Shown here piece after piece: positions 56,185 to 64,000 of a stretch of 64,000 nucleotides of DNA; position 1 is the stretch's first letter; the number at the start of each line of letters is the position of its first letter. The translations under genes were made by a program, and so were the position numbers. Below the pieces are notes generated by a model that did no database searches, had not been told where the DNA came from, and saw only the letters and a list, made by a program, of their open reading frames with translations. The stretch is from an uncultured Aquimarina sp. (GTDB lineage: Bacteria; Bacteroidota; Bacteroidia; Flavobacteriales; Flavobacteriaceae): positions 1-64,000 of the forward strand of contig CANMKK010000001.1 in assembly GCA_947498455.1 (NCBI GenBank), written 5' to 3'.

Positions 56185-56478
56185 TTACAGAGAAATGACT
56201 CCTTCTACTTTTACAGCTACTTCTTTATATTTAGCTATAACTTCATCAGGGTTTTTCATGCGTACATTAATAGATAAACTTGTATACTTACCATTTTTAG
56301 ATTGCTTGGTAGTAATAACTGCACCTAGATTATTAAATATTTTCTCTACTAATTTAATTTTATCAATGTCTGTTGGGACTATAAATTTATACAAATATGC
56401 ACTTGGCCAAAGAGCTGTATCTGCAAGTTGTACTTTTAGTTTTTTATAAAATTCATCTGAATTAGGAGCATCACTCAT
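56185..56478 (-). CDS. DUF493 (YbeD-like) protein
   Basis: 97 residues. The ferredoxin-like ACT-type fold is suggested by AYLYKFIVPTDIDKIKLVEKIF, then VITTKQSKNGKYTSLSINVRM and AKYKEVAVKVEGVISL, the usual DUF493 layout. Regulatory role suspected in the family, unproven. Single gene. Confidence 0.82.
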   Translation of the reverse strand: MSDAPNSDEFYKKLKVQLADTALWPSAYLYKFIVPTDIDKIKLVEKIFNNLGAVITTKQSKNGKYTSLSINVRMKNPDEVIAKYKEVAVKVEGVISL

Positions 56479-56918
56479 CTATAGCAAAATTTTCGGCTAA
56501 TATAAAATATTCTTCTTTATAAACCAGAATGCTTTAGCCTTTCTAATAAAATAGTATACGCTTCCATTGTATCTATGTCATATCTATACCATCCCCATAC
56601 CCCAATGAGGGTTGTATAAAATAGTTATGGGTAAAAGATGTTATTTCTTTAAATCTATTCTCAAAATTTGCTCATAAAATAACATATACCGATACCTTGC
56701 TTGTCTATTGTAATATCATTGATTTAGTTATTTCATTACCTAATAGTGTAGTATCAACATCTATAGATAAAGGTTAACTATTTACAGTAAGATTATAAAC
56801 AGGCATGGTATACAATCTAAAGGTTTCTATGACTACAATTCTAAACTGATAATTATAGGATCCTATTTCTGGAAATACTAAAAATTAATTTTCGAAAAAC
56901 CAACTTTAACATAGCTTT
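56479..56918. other. Intergenic region with no gene seen
   Basis: 440 bp between divergent genes. A weak inverted repeat (ATACCCCAATGAGGGTTGTAT) occurs near 56595-56615. Otherwise nothing. Confidence 0.4.
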
Positions 56919-56987
56919 ATGGTATACTTAATTGTAGTATTTTCAAATTCACATAATAATTACGAGATTTGTAACAAAATATCTCGT

Positions 56988-57527
56988 TTGACTAAACATA
57001 AAATACTAATAACCGGAGGCCCATCTACCGGAAAAACTTCTATTATAAATCATTTAGAACAATTAGGTGAAAAATGTTATCATGAAGTATCTAGGGATAT
57101 TATTCTAGAGGCTCAGAAACAGGGCATTGAACAGCTTTTTATAAAAGACCCTACTTTGTTTAGCAAAAAATTGCTTGAGGGACGTATTCACCAATTTACA
57201 TTAGCTGAAAATGGTAATAACCAAAGGACATTTATTGATCGTGGGATACCTGATATTCTTGCTTATATGAATTATGTAAATGAAGAAAACCCTCCTCTAT
57301 TTATAGAGGCTTGTAAAAAATATCGATATGATCAAGTTTTTCTATTACCACCGTGGAAAGAGATCCATGTAACGGATAATGAAAGATATGAGAGTTTTGA
57401 ACAAGCACAAGATATTTATAAATGTCTTTTAGACACATATACGCAGTTTGGATACAATTGTATAGAGATTCCCTTTGGAAATGTAAAAGAACGTAGTACC
57501 TTTATACAACAAAGTGTACTAGAATGA
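56988..57527 (+). CDS. P-loop ATPase/kinase (NadR-like AAA_28 type)
   Basis: About 179 residues from a TTG at 56988 (LTKHKILITGGPSTGKTS), which puts the P-loop at the usual distance; an ATG at 56919 adds 23 residues with no clear role. Walker A is GGPSTGKTS; TFIDRGIPDILAY is the Walker B region; later NDERYESFEQAQDIYKCLLD. This matches small nucleotide kinase-like ATPases of unknown substrate. Its stop overlaps the recQ start by 4 bp (ATGA), so the three genes to fmt form an operon. Confidence 0.75.
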   Translation: MTKHKILITGGPSTGKTSIINHLEQLGEKCYHEVSRDIILEAQKQGIEQLFIKDPTLFSKKLLEGRIHQFTLAENGNNQRTFIDRGIPDILAYMNYVNEENPPLFIEACKKYRYDQVFLLPPWKEIHVTDNERYESFEQAQDIYKCLLDTYTQFGYNCIEIPFGNVKERSTFIQQSVLE

Positions 57528-59419
57528 GTACTACCCCACAAGAAATATTACAACAGAATTGGAAGTTTACGACTTTTAAACCACTTCAGGAAGAAATAAT
57601 TACCTCAATTATCGAAGGCAATGATACCTTTGCTTTGCTTCCTACAGGCGGTGGAAAATCAATTTGTTTCCAGATACCAGCTCTTATAAAAGAAGGGATT
57701 TGTGTTGTAATATCACCTCTTATCGCATTAATGCAAGATCAAGTGCAAAACCTTCAGAAAAAAGAGATCAAAGCTATTGCACTAACAAGTGGCATCAAAT
57801 ATTCTGAATTAGATACTTTATTAGACAACTGCATTTATGGTAATTACAAATTTTTATATCTTTCTCCAGAGCGTTTGCAACAGGATATCGTTAAAGAACG
57901 ATTAAAAAGAATGAATATCAATCTCATTGCCGTAGATGAAGCTCATTGTATTTCTCAATGGGGGAATGACTTTCGCCCTTCCTATAAAAAAATTAATATT
58001 CTAAGAGAGCTTAAACCTGCTGTACCCATGATTGCTCTAACCGCTTCTGCTACTCCAGAAGTTGTTCAGGATATTGTAGAAGAACTGGATTTATTTCAAC
58101 CTAAAATATTCCGCCAATCCTTTTTTAGAGATAATTTAGGATATATGGTATACCATACTTTAGACAAGAATTATAAACTCTTACAGATTCTTGAAAAAAG
58201 TCCGGGTAGTTCTATTATATATGTTAGAAACAGAAAATCTTCTGTTGAAATCAGTAATTTTTTAAATAGCAATAACCACATATCTACATATTATCATGGT
58301 GGCGTTGATTCTAAAGAAAAAACTAAACGGTTTCACCAATGGCTTAAGGAAGATATTAGAGTTATGGTAGCTACCAATGCTTTTGGTATGGGAATTGACA
58401 AACCAAATGTAAGAAATGTTATCCATTACAATATACCCGAAAGTATAGAGAGTTATTTTCAGGAAGCAGGACGAGCGGGAAGAGATCAAAAGAGATCATA
58501 TGCTTTTTTAATTAAAAATGAAAATGATATTCTTCGGGTTAAAAATCAATTTATAAAAGTACTTCCTGATATCGATTTTGTAAAATTAGTATATAGAAAA
58601 CTGTGTAATTATTTTAGGATATCTTATGGAGAAGGAGAACAAACAATCCACAGTTTTAATTACAATAGCTTTTGTAAAACATATGAACTCCAACCTCTTA
58701 CAACATACAATTCATTATTATTTCTAGACCGTTGTAGCATTATTAAATTCACACAGCGATATACAAAAAAAAGTAGTTTACACATTACTACAACCGGTAA
58801 TTATTTATTAAAATACTTGGATGAGAATACTCAGTACGAAATAATTACAAAAGCGATATTGAGAACTTATGGAGGTATTTTTGATGAGGAAACTACCATC
58901 AATATAGGGTTAATTGCTACAAAAGTAAATACTACTGAAGTAGAAGTTATAAAAACTTTGCAAAAACTAAAAGATGCAGAACTACTCCTATTCGATCATA
59001 AGCAAACAGATGCAGAAATCATTTTTTTAGTACCTAGAGAAGATGATCATACTATCAATAGAATTAAACCTGATTTAGAAAAGCAAAAACATTCTAAAAT
59101 CAAAAAGGTTGAAGCAATGATAGATTTTGTATCGAATGACTCTCTCTGTAAAAGCAAACAATTACTTTCATATTTTGGTGATAAAAACCCGAAAGATTGC
59201 GAAATTTGCAGTGTTTGTATTTCAAGAAATAAAATAGCGGTAGACCCCAACAAAATACGTATTGATATAATTCAATTGTTACAAGAAAAACATTTATCAT
59301 CTAGAGAAATTGTTGCACAACTGAATTATCCTAAAGAATCTATCCTTGATGTTATTCGCGAAATGAATGAACATTTGATTATTAAAATCAACCAGAACAA
59401 TAAATACCAATTGGCTTAA
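57524..59419 (+). CDS. recQ: ATP-dependent DNA helicase RecQ
   Basis: 631 residues. 3'-5' helicase of recombination and repair. Motif I LLPTGGGKSICFQIP, DEAH box AVDEAHCISQWGNDFRPSY, motif VI QEAGRAGRDQKR. The zinc-binding domain (CKSKQLLSYFGDKNPKDCEICSVC) and a winged helix follow. No recognisable HRDC domain is present; the protein ends after a short helix-turn-helix-like region (LSSREIVAQLNYPKESILDV). Start overlaps the upstream kinase gene; fmt follows 3 bp later. Confidence 0.93.
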   Translation: MSTTPQEILQQNWKFTTFKPLQEEIITSIIEGNDTFALLPTGGGKSICFQIPALIKEGICVVISPLIALMQDQVQNLQKKEIKAIALTSGIKYSELDTLLDNCIYGNYKFLYLSPERLQQDIVKERLKRMNINLIAVDEAHCISQWGNDFRPSYKKINILRELKPAVPMIALTASATPEVVQDIVEELDLFQPKIFRQSFFRDNLGYMVYHTLDKNYKLLQILEKSPGSSIIYVRNRKSSVEISNFLNSNNHISTYYHGGVDSKEKTKRFHQWLKEDIRVMVATNAFGMGIDKPNVRNVIHYNIPESIESYFQEAGRAGRDQKRSYAFLIKNENDILRVKNQFIKVLPDIDFVKLVYRKLCNYFRISYGEGEQTIHSFNYNSFCKTYELQPLTTYNSLLFLDRCSIIKFTQRYTKKSSLHITTTGNYLLKYLDENTQYEIITKAILRTYGGIFDEETTINIGLIATKVNTTEVEVIKTLQKLKDAELLLFDHKQTDAEIIFLVPREDDHTINRIKPDLEKQKHSKIKKVEAMIDFVSNDSLCKSKQLLSYFGDKNPKDCEICSVCISRNKIAVDPNKIRIDIIQLLQEKHLSSREIVAQLNYPKESILDVIREMNEHLIIKINQNNKYQLA

Positions 59420-59422
59420 ACA

Positions 59423-60370
59423 ATGAGAGATTTGCGAATCCTTTTTATGGGTACACCTGATTTTGCAGTAGAAACCCTAAAAACAATTATAGAACACAAG
59501 TATAACGTAGTCGGTGTAATCACTGCTCCAGATAGACCAGCAGGTAGAGGACGTAAATTAAGAGCATCTGCAGTAAAAGAATATGCGCTATCCCAAAATT
59601 TAAAAACTCTACAACCTACAAATCTTAAAGATGAAGATTTTATAACAGAACTTGTATCATTACAAGCTAATGTAAATATTGTAGTTGCGTTCCGTATGTT
59701 ACCAAAAATAGTATGGGATATGCCAGAATACGGTACTTTTAATCTACATGCATCTCTACTTCCTGATTATAGAGGAGCCGCCCCAATCAATTGGGCTATA
59801 ATTAATGGAGAAAAGAAAACAGGAATTACAACCTTCTTTATTGATGAGAAAATAGATACTGGAAACATCATCTTACAAAAAGAGGTTTTAATAAATGATA
59901 ATGATACTGCAGGTATACTTCATGATACTTTAATGACAGATGGAGCGTCTCTTGTTATTGATACTATCAAAAGTATAGAGAACAATACTGTTATAACTAC
60001 TCCCCAAAATCAGGAAACCATATCAAAAACTGCATATAAGTTACATCGTGATAATACTAAAATTGATTGGAATGATACAATTCAAGTAATTTATAATCTT
60101 ATCAGAGGTTTAAGTCCTTATCCTTGTGCTTGGAGCATACTATATAACAAAGGTGAAGAATTTTCTGTAAAAATTATTGAAACGAGAATTGAATTAGAAG
60201 AACATAGTTATGATATTGGTAAAATAATAATACAAGATTCTTTAATTAAAGTCGCGGTACAAAAAGGATATCTTATTATTGACAAAATTCAATTACCGGG
60301 AAAAAAAGCTATGGAAGCAAAAGCATTACTCAATGGATATACTTTTTATAAGGATGCAAAAATGGCCTGA
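59423..60370 (+). CDS. fmt: Methionyl-tRNA formyltransferase
   Basis: 315 residues. Formylates the initiator Met-tRNA using 10-formyl-THF. N-terminal RILFMGTPDFAVETLKTI, APDRPAGRGRKLRASAVKEY, and the catalytic FNLHASLLPDYRGAAPINWAI followed by DEKIDTGNIILQKE. The C-terminal tRNA-binding barrel (IYNLIRGLSPYPCAWSI...LPGKKAMEAKALLNGY) is complete. Third gene of the operon, 3 bp after recQ. Confidence 0.96.
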   Translation: MRDLRILFMGTPDFAVETLKTIIEHKYNVVGVITAPDRPAGRGRKLRASAVKEYALSQNLKTLQPTNLKDEDFITELVSLQANVNIVVAFRMLPKIVWDMPEYGTFNLHASLLPDYRGAAPINWAIINGEKKTGITTFFIDEKIDTGNIILQKEVLINDNDTAGILHDTLMTDGASLVIDTIKSIENNTVITTPQNQETISKTAYKLHRDNTKIDWNDTIQVIYNLIRGLSPYPCAWSILYNKGEEFSVKIIETRIELEEHSYDIGKIIIQDSLIKVAVQKGYLIIDKIQLPGKKAMEAKALLNGYTFYKDAKMA

Positions 60371-60472
60371 GCCCTCGTTATCACTAGAGTACGAAATTTC
60401 ACAGAAAAAACGCTCGTTTATTAACAATCACCTTGAGTTATCAACAAAACCCCGTATTTACTGGGCTAATCC

Positions 60473-60502
60473 TTGCACGAATCATAAATCCGTATAAATT
60501 TG
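60473..60502 (+). promoter_or_regulatory. Promoter of the HU gene
   Basis: TTG (60473-60475), 19 bp, then TAAATTTG (60495-60502): a full match to the Bacteroidota -33/-7 consensus. The leader before the ATG at 60557 would be about 47 nt. Confidence 0.75.
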
Positions 60503-60556
60503 TATAGCGTTTAACAAAAATTTGGTTTAACCAACAATTAATTTAAAAACAGAATT

Positions 60557-60829
60557 ATGAACAAAACAGAATTAATCGATGCAATGGCAGCTGACGCTGG
60601 AATTACTAAAGCAGCAGCGAAGAAAGCTTTAGAGTCTTTCTTAGGAAATGTTGAAGGTTCTCTAAAAAAAGGCGGCCGTGTTTCTTTAGTTGGATTTGGA
60701 TCTTGGTCAGTTTCTCAAAGAGCTGCTAGGGAAGGTAGAAACCCTCAGACAGGGAAAACTATCAAAATAGCCGCTAAAAATGTTGTGAAGTTTAAAGCTG
60801 GTGCAGATTTATCAAATTCAGTTAACTAA
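60557..60829 (+). CDS. HU-family DNA-binding protein
   Basis: 90 residues, the standard HU length. MNKTELIDAMAADAGITKAA, then VSLVGFGSWSVSQRAAREGRNPQTGKTIKI with the proline-containing beta arm that wraps DNA, and AKNVVKFKAGADL. Nucleoid protein that bends DNA. Own promoter and terminator, so transcribed alone. Confidence 0.95.
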   Translation: MNKTELIDAMAADAGITKAAAKKALESFLGNVEGSLKKGGRVSLVGFGSWSVSQRAAREGRNPQTGKTIKIAAKNVVKFKAGADLSNSVN

Positions 60830-60854
60830 TATACTCAGTTTTTGATATTATAAG

Positions 60855-60885
60855 AAAAAGCTTCTTTTTTAGAAGCTTTTTTTTA
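60855..60885 (+). terminator. Terminator of the HU gene
   Basis: AAAAGCTTCT (60856-60865) pairs with AGAAGCTTTT (60871-60880) around a 5-T loop, followed by T4. Confidence 0.9.
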
Positions 60886-60964
60886 TTTTAGAACTATAAA
60901 AAATACCATAACCACTTTGATTATTAGAAATAATTATTTAGTTTTAATATAAACTAAACCATTC

Positions 60965-61525
60965 ATGATAACGCTTCAACCCGCAAAAGGTCATTTACTT
61001 ATTGCAGAACCTTCTATCATAGGAGATGTTTCATTCAATCGTTCAGTAGTACTTCTGGCCGATCATGGGTGTGAAGGATCAATAGGCTTTATTATGAATA
61101 AACCATTAGATTATGTTCTTTCCGATTTAGTACCTGAAGTAGAAGCTGAATTCAAAATATATAACGGTGGACCAGTAGAACAAGATAATCTTTATTTTAT
61201 CCATAAAGTTCCAGATCTTATCCCTAATAGCGTAGAGATTTCTTCTGGGATATATTGGGGTGGTGACTTTACTATCGTTTCTGAATTAATCACCCAAAAT
61301 AAGATCACTGCAAACGAAATTAGGTTTTTCTTAGGGTATTCTGGGTGGGATGCTGAACAATTGAATCAAGAATTAGAAGCAAATTCTTGGGTTGTTGTAG
61401 AAAATACATATAGAAAAAACATAATTGGTAAATCCTATAATACATTTTGGAAAGAAAAAATGATAGAACTTGGCGGAGAATACCTACTATGGTCTAATGC
61501 ACCAGAAAATCCAAGTTATAACTAA
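60965..61525 (+). CDS. yqgE: YqgE/AlgH family protein
   Basis: 186 residues. GHLLIAEPSIIGDVSFNRSVVLLADH and GSIGFIMNKPL are the signature start; YNGGPVEQDNLYFIHKVPD and FLGYSGWDAEQLNQELEANSW follow. The family is conserved but without settled function. Its stop touches the stop of the convergent aminotransferase gene with no gap. Confidence 0.93.
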   Translation: MITLQPAKGHLLIAEPSIIGDVSFNRSVVLLADHGCEGSIGFIMNKPLDYVLSDLVPEVEAEFKIYNGGPVEQDNLYFIHKVPDLIPNSVEISSGIYWGGDFTIVSELITQNKITANEIRFFLGYSGWDAEQLNQELEANSWVVVENTYRKNIIGKSYNTFWKEKMIELGGEYLLWSNAPENPSYN

Positions 61526-62419
61526 TTAACCTTTTCCTAATCGTATCTGAGCGTTCAGTATTCCTAATAACTTTTTTGCTACAGTAGAAGAATACTCCTT
61601 TTTTCTAAATTTAGTAATGGGTTGGATTCCCGTAATTACATTTGTGATGAACAATTCATCTGCTTTTTGTAACTCAAAAGATGAAATTGAAACTTCTTCT
61701 ATTTCATAACCTGGTAATTTCTCTATAATTCTTAATAGCTGAGTTCTTAAAATACCTTTTAGACATCCATCAGATACAGGAGGGGTTTTTATTTTGTTTC
61801 CTTTTACTAAAAACAAATTTCCGTTTAGAGTCTCTACAACACTTTTATTTGTATTAAGTAATATACAGTTCTTAAAACCATTTTCCTTTGAAAAAATCCC
61901 CCCTAAAACATTAACTAATCGATTATTTGACTTAATTGTAGATAATAAATCCGTTGCAACATAATGATCCTTAAAAAGTGTAATCTCATACTTTTCATCA
62001 GAGATTGTATAAAACAATGAAGTTAACGGAGCTACAGAAATAAAATACTCTATTGTATTATCTATCGGTGTATATAACCCACCTTCTTTTCTGTTTACAT
62101 TTATTTTAACCCTAACAGAAGAGTTCATCAAATTATTTTCTCTAATTAAATCAATAATCTCCTCCTGTAAAAACTCCGGAGTAAATGTCATGGGGATTTC
62201 CATTCGTAAAATTCGCATGGAAGCCATTAGCCTAAAATAATGATCTTCCCAAAAAAGTATGGTGCCAGAGTTTACTCTTATTGTTTCGAATAATGCATCT
62301 CCATACGCATATCCTCGATTAGTAATAGCCAGTGATTTCTCGTTATCTGCTACTATTTTTCCGTTACTATTAATCATATAAAAAAGCCCCTTATTTCCAA
62401 TATCAATTGGGCGGGGCAA
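61526..62419 (-). CDS. PLP-dependent aminotransferase class IV
   Basis: 297 residues as drawn; the more usual start would be MINSNGKIVADNEKSLAITN at residue 15 (62377). Fold-type IV features: NRGYAYGDALFETIRV near residue 33, the active-site lysine expected within TDLLSTIKSNNRLVN (K near 175), and TPPVSDGCLKGILRTQLL. This fits 4-amino-4-deoxychorismate lyase (pabC, folate synthesis) or a branched-chain or D-amino acid aminotransferase; which one cannot be settled by reading. Confidence 0.88.
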   Translation of the reverse strand: MPRPIDIGNKGLFYMINSNGKIVADNEKSLAITNRGYAYGDALFETIRVNSGTILFWEDHYFRLMASMRILRMEIPMTFTPEFLQEEIIDLIRENNLMNSSVRVKINVNRKEGGLYTPIDNTIEYFISVAPLTSLFYTISDEKYEITLFKDHYVATDLLSTIKSNNRLVNVLGGIFSKENGFKNCILLNTNKSVVETLNGNLFLVKGNKIKTPPVSDGCLKGILRTQLLRIIEKLPGYEIEEVSISSFELQKADELFITNVITGIQPITKFRKKEYSSTVAKKLLGILNAQIRLGKG

Positions 62420-62440
62420 ATATACATTTTAAAATAAGAA

Positions 62441-62833
62441 TTATGCAGAACCTAAAACATGTTTTAAATTACTCACCATATTATCCCAAAGCATTTTATT
62501 TTCTTCTATTTCATCATCATCAGAAAAATCCGTTACCATTAAAGAAACATCCTTAGTAATTTCATCCACCTGTATACGCATTTCGAAAAAACAATCACTC
62601 CCATCTTCTTCATCTGCACTCCATCTGAATTTTATTCTTTCACCACTTTTCTTACTCAAAAGTTTTGCTTCTTCCTCACTATCATCCCAAATAAATGTAA
62701 ATAACTCTCCCCTAGAATTCACATTATCTGAAAACCATTCAGAAAGACCGGATGGTGTAGATATATATTGATATAATAATTGAGGGGAGGATTGTATTAC
62801 AAATTCTAGTTCGTATTTAATTTTTTCAGACAT
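62441..62833 (-). CDS. START-like domain protein (SRPBCC)
   Basis: 130 residues. Bet v1-like fold: KYELEFVIQSSPQLLYQYIS, GLSEWFSDNVNSRGELFTFIWD, then EEDGSDCFFEMRIQVDEITKDV and a terminal helix (KMLWDNMVSNLKHVLGSA). Typical of a Bacteroidota-specific START-like family. Ligand unknown. 21 bp upstream of the aminotransferase gene, likely cotranscribed. Confidence 0.85.
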   Translation of the reverse strand: MSEKIKYELEFVIQSSPQLLYQYISTPSGLSEWFSDNVNSRGELFTFIWDDSEEEAKLLSKKSGERIKFRWSADEEDGSDCFFEMRIQVDEITKDVSLMVTDFSDDDEIEENKMLWDNMVSNLKHVLGSA

Positions 62834-62914
62834 ATTGATAATTGTTAGTAAGCCAATATATAGATTAATTATTGACTTTAAAAGTATTTGAAAAAAATTA
62901 ATTCTACTTTATTG

Positions 62915-62945
62915 TTTGCGTCATTGCATTTTGTTTTTATATTTG
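62915..62945 (+). promoter_or_regulatory. Promoter of the tRNA-Met gene
   Basis: TTTG (62915-62918), 19 bp, then TATATTTG (62938-62945), a full match to the Bacteroidota consensus. The tRNA begins 53 bp further on. Confidence 0.75.
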
Positions 62946-62998
62946 CACCCGCAAACGGAATATTTGTATATTCTAATTGCAATAAATATTTAGAAAAT

Positions 62999-63072
62999 GG
63001 CGAGGTAGCTCAGTTGGTTAGAGCGTCGGATTCATAACCCGGAGGTCGGGGGATCGTGCCCCCCTCTCGCTA
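62999..63072 (+). tRNA. tRNA-Met (anticodon CAT)
   Basis: Cloverleaf: acceptor GGCGAGG with TCTCGCT (G1-T72 wobble), D-arm GCTCAGTTGGTTAGAGC, anticodon loop TTCATAA (CAT), T-stem GGGGG/CCCCC. CCA is not encoded. The T-loop reads ATCGTGC instead of the standard TTCRANY. Elongator Met is most likely; tRNA-Ile2 (also CAT, then lysidine-modified) cannot be excluded. Likely attachment site for the element that seems to follow. Confidence 0.9.
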
Positions 63073-63089
63073 CAAAGATTAACAAAGAA

Positions 63090-63118
63090 AAGCTGGCTTT
63101 AACGAGTCGGCTTTTTTT
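63090..63118 (+). terminator. Terminator after the tRNA gene
   Basis: AAGCTGGCT (63090-63098) pairs with AGTCGGCTT (63105-63113) with two G-T pairs, followed by a T run. Confidence 0.75.
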
Positions 63119-63542
63119 ATTTACCTAAAACATACCTAAAACAAACGTCAATTTTCCTCTTATTTTCTCTGAATCACATAAATTTCTATAATCATTCGTG
63201 GTTTTTAAGCATTTTTCATCGATAGCTTGACGTTATTATAGTAACATTTCAGCGTTTTTATCTGCAAAAACCACTTCTCTACTCCTTTTTTCATCCATGA
63301 ATTGTAACTAAATAATTGCAAAATCCTGTCTATTCCACTCCCTGACCAGAGCAAATATCGCCGTCCGCCTTTGCGCTGTTGCAAGGCAGGCTAAAGAACG
63401 CTTGTAATTTTTATGGTGAGGTGAGGGGGCGCGTTGCCTTGCCTTCGCCCCTGCTGTGGCATTTGCTTGCCTGTTCAGTGAGCGTCCTAGCCAGACATGA
63501 GCTGAACAGTAAATAATTGTTTAATTAAAATCATCAGAAATT
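63119..63542. other. GC-richer segment with inverted repeats, likely edge of an integrated element
   Basis: About 420 bp without a gene. From ~63340 the GC content is clearly above the chromosome (for example TGAGGGGGCGCGTTGCC). Inverted repeats: GCAAGGCA (63381-63388) with TGCCTTGC (63435-63442), and CTGTTCAG (63471-63478) with CTGAACAG (63502-63509). A direct repeat ACCTAAAAC (63123-63131 and 63134-63142) lies close to the tRNA and could be an integrase arm site. All functional readings are inferred. Confidence 0.55.
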
Positions 63543-64000
63543 ATGGCAACAAAAACAGCAAATGCAAAACAGAATGGAACGGACATCAAGAAAAATGGTG
63601 CAACTCCCAAAACGACCACAACTGCAACCCAGAAAGTTGCACCAACTCAAACCACTCCAAAAGGTGCAAATGATAAAGAAGTCATCCAACCCGAAGATGT
63701 AACCAAGAAACTGGCTCAGGAAGCGTTAGGAAAAATAGCCATCTCTATCGAAGATCGTATGACCGCCTTTGAGCAACTGACCGGACTAGCCAATCAGCGT
63801 ACACGATTGAAAAACAAGCTGAATGAACTCAACAAATTTGTATTTAATAATGGTGCTAACTGTGAGTTCACCGTCAAGGATGAAGAAGGCAAAATGTTCA
63901 CTACATCGAACAATAACCTGATTACACTGGTGACAGGTATCCTCAAAGAAACATTGGAGGAGCGTAAAACCGAGATCGAGAACCAGATCGTCACATTTAA
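63543..64000 (+). CDS. Start of an unrecognised gene, running out of the window
   Basis: Open frame from an ATG at 63543 to the window edge with no stop, at least 152 codons. The N-terminal ~55 residues are Thr/Lys/Ala/Gln-rich and probably disordered (MATKTANAKQNGTDIKKNGA). The rest is helical, with AQEALGKIAISIEDRMTAFE, LTGLANQRTRLKNKLNELNK and a short beta stretch CEFTVKDEEGKMFTT. Codon use is less AT-rich than its chromosomal neighbours. Position, composition and style suggest a gene of a conjugative or integrative element, but the family is not recognised. Confidence 0.7.
   Translation, partial: MATKTANAKQNGTDIKKNGATPKTTTTATQKVAPTQTTPKGANDKEVIQPEDVTKKLAQEALGKIAISIEDRMTAFEQLTGLANQRTRLKNKLNELNKFVFNNGANCEFTVKDEEGKMFTTSNNNLITLVTGILKETLEERKTEIENQIVTF

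Noticed and set aside
63794..63994. 66-codon minus-strand frame at the right end
   Set aside because: Opposite the open frame that starts at 63543 and runs out of the window; the plus frame has the better start and composition.
1..64000. CRISPR arrays
   Set aside because: No regularly spaced short direct repeats were found and no cas gene; the palindromic repeats are too far apart.

Overview
The window is a low-GC chromosomal segment from a member of the Bacteroidota, almost certainly the family Flavobacteriaceae (an Aquimarina-like marine genus would fit, but that is a guess). Several signs agree. Secreted proteins carry type IX secretion (T9SS) C-terminal sorting domains. There is a SusC/SusD pair. 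Several promoters match the Bacteroidota consensus TTG-N19-TAnnTTTG. The gene families present (fused alpha/beta 2-oxoacid dehydrogenase E1, DUF4290, DUF493, START-like, DUF1835, EttA, MutS2 without Smr) are typical of that family.

Layout. 1-6.5 kb: two T9SS-exported proteins (a zinc metalloprotease with two chitin-binding-type modules, and a GEVED/fibronectin protein) flank a dead IS982-family element. 6.5-18.6 kb: uvrA, a LOG-type phosphoribohydrolase, a protease-like protein without catalytic residues, fused E1, two related membrane coiled-coil proteins, and menB. 18.6-19.6 kb: a debris zone with a palindromic repeat and a DUF1566 gene remnant. 19.6-23.5 kb: aldehyde dehydrogenase with DUF779, a flavin/PLP-oxidase-like protein, and an SRPBCC-ArsR pair with two visible operator palindromes. 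23.6-28.3 kb: a small accessory region with an apparent peptide natural product (RiPP) locus, in which a radical SAM/SPASM maturase lies behind a 71-residue precursor with a double-glycine leader, separated by a hairpin and preceded by a palindrome. 28.6-39.2 kb: a mix of transport, RNA-modification, cold-shock, HAD, EttA and small membrane proteins, including a decayed secreted-protein gene and a SulP gene whose conserved N-terminus has no standard start codon. 39.5-44.2 kb: an isolated SusC/SusD nutrient uptake pair. 44.8-62.8 kb: mostly housekeeping genes (2-oxoglutarate oxygenase, YciH/SUI1, nucleoside phosphorylase, ung, mutS2, murA, recQ, fmt, HU, yqgE, aminotransferase IV). 63.0-64.0 kb: a tRNA-Met(CAT), then a terminator and a visibly more GC-rich segment with inverted repeats and the start of an unfamiliar gene, which looks like the edge of an integrated element that continues outside the window.

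A recurrent theme is a family of about 160-bp intergenic repeats (five copies, one cut by the window edge and one internally deleted). Each is an imperfect palindrome over its whole length, ending in ATACGATTTA...TAAATCGTAT. They are not explained by any coding feature and look like MITE-type or hairpin-forming elements.

The best candidates for something not yet described are the small RiPP locus at 24.9-26.6 kb, the full-length palindromic repeat family, and the element border at the tRNA gene.
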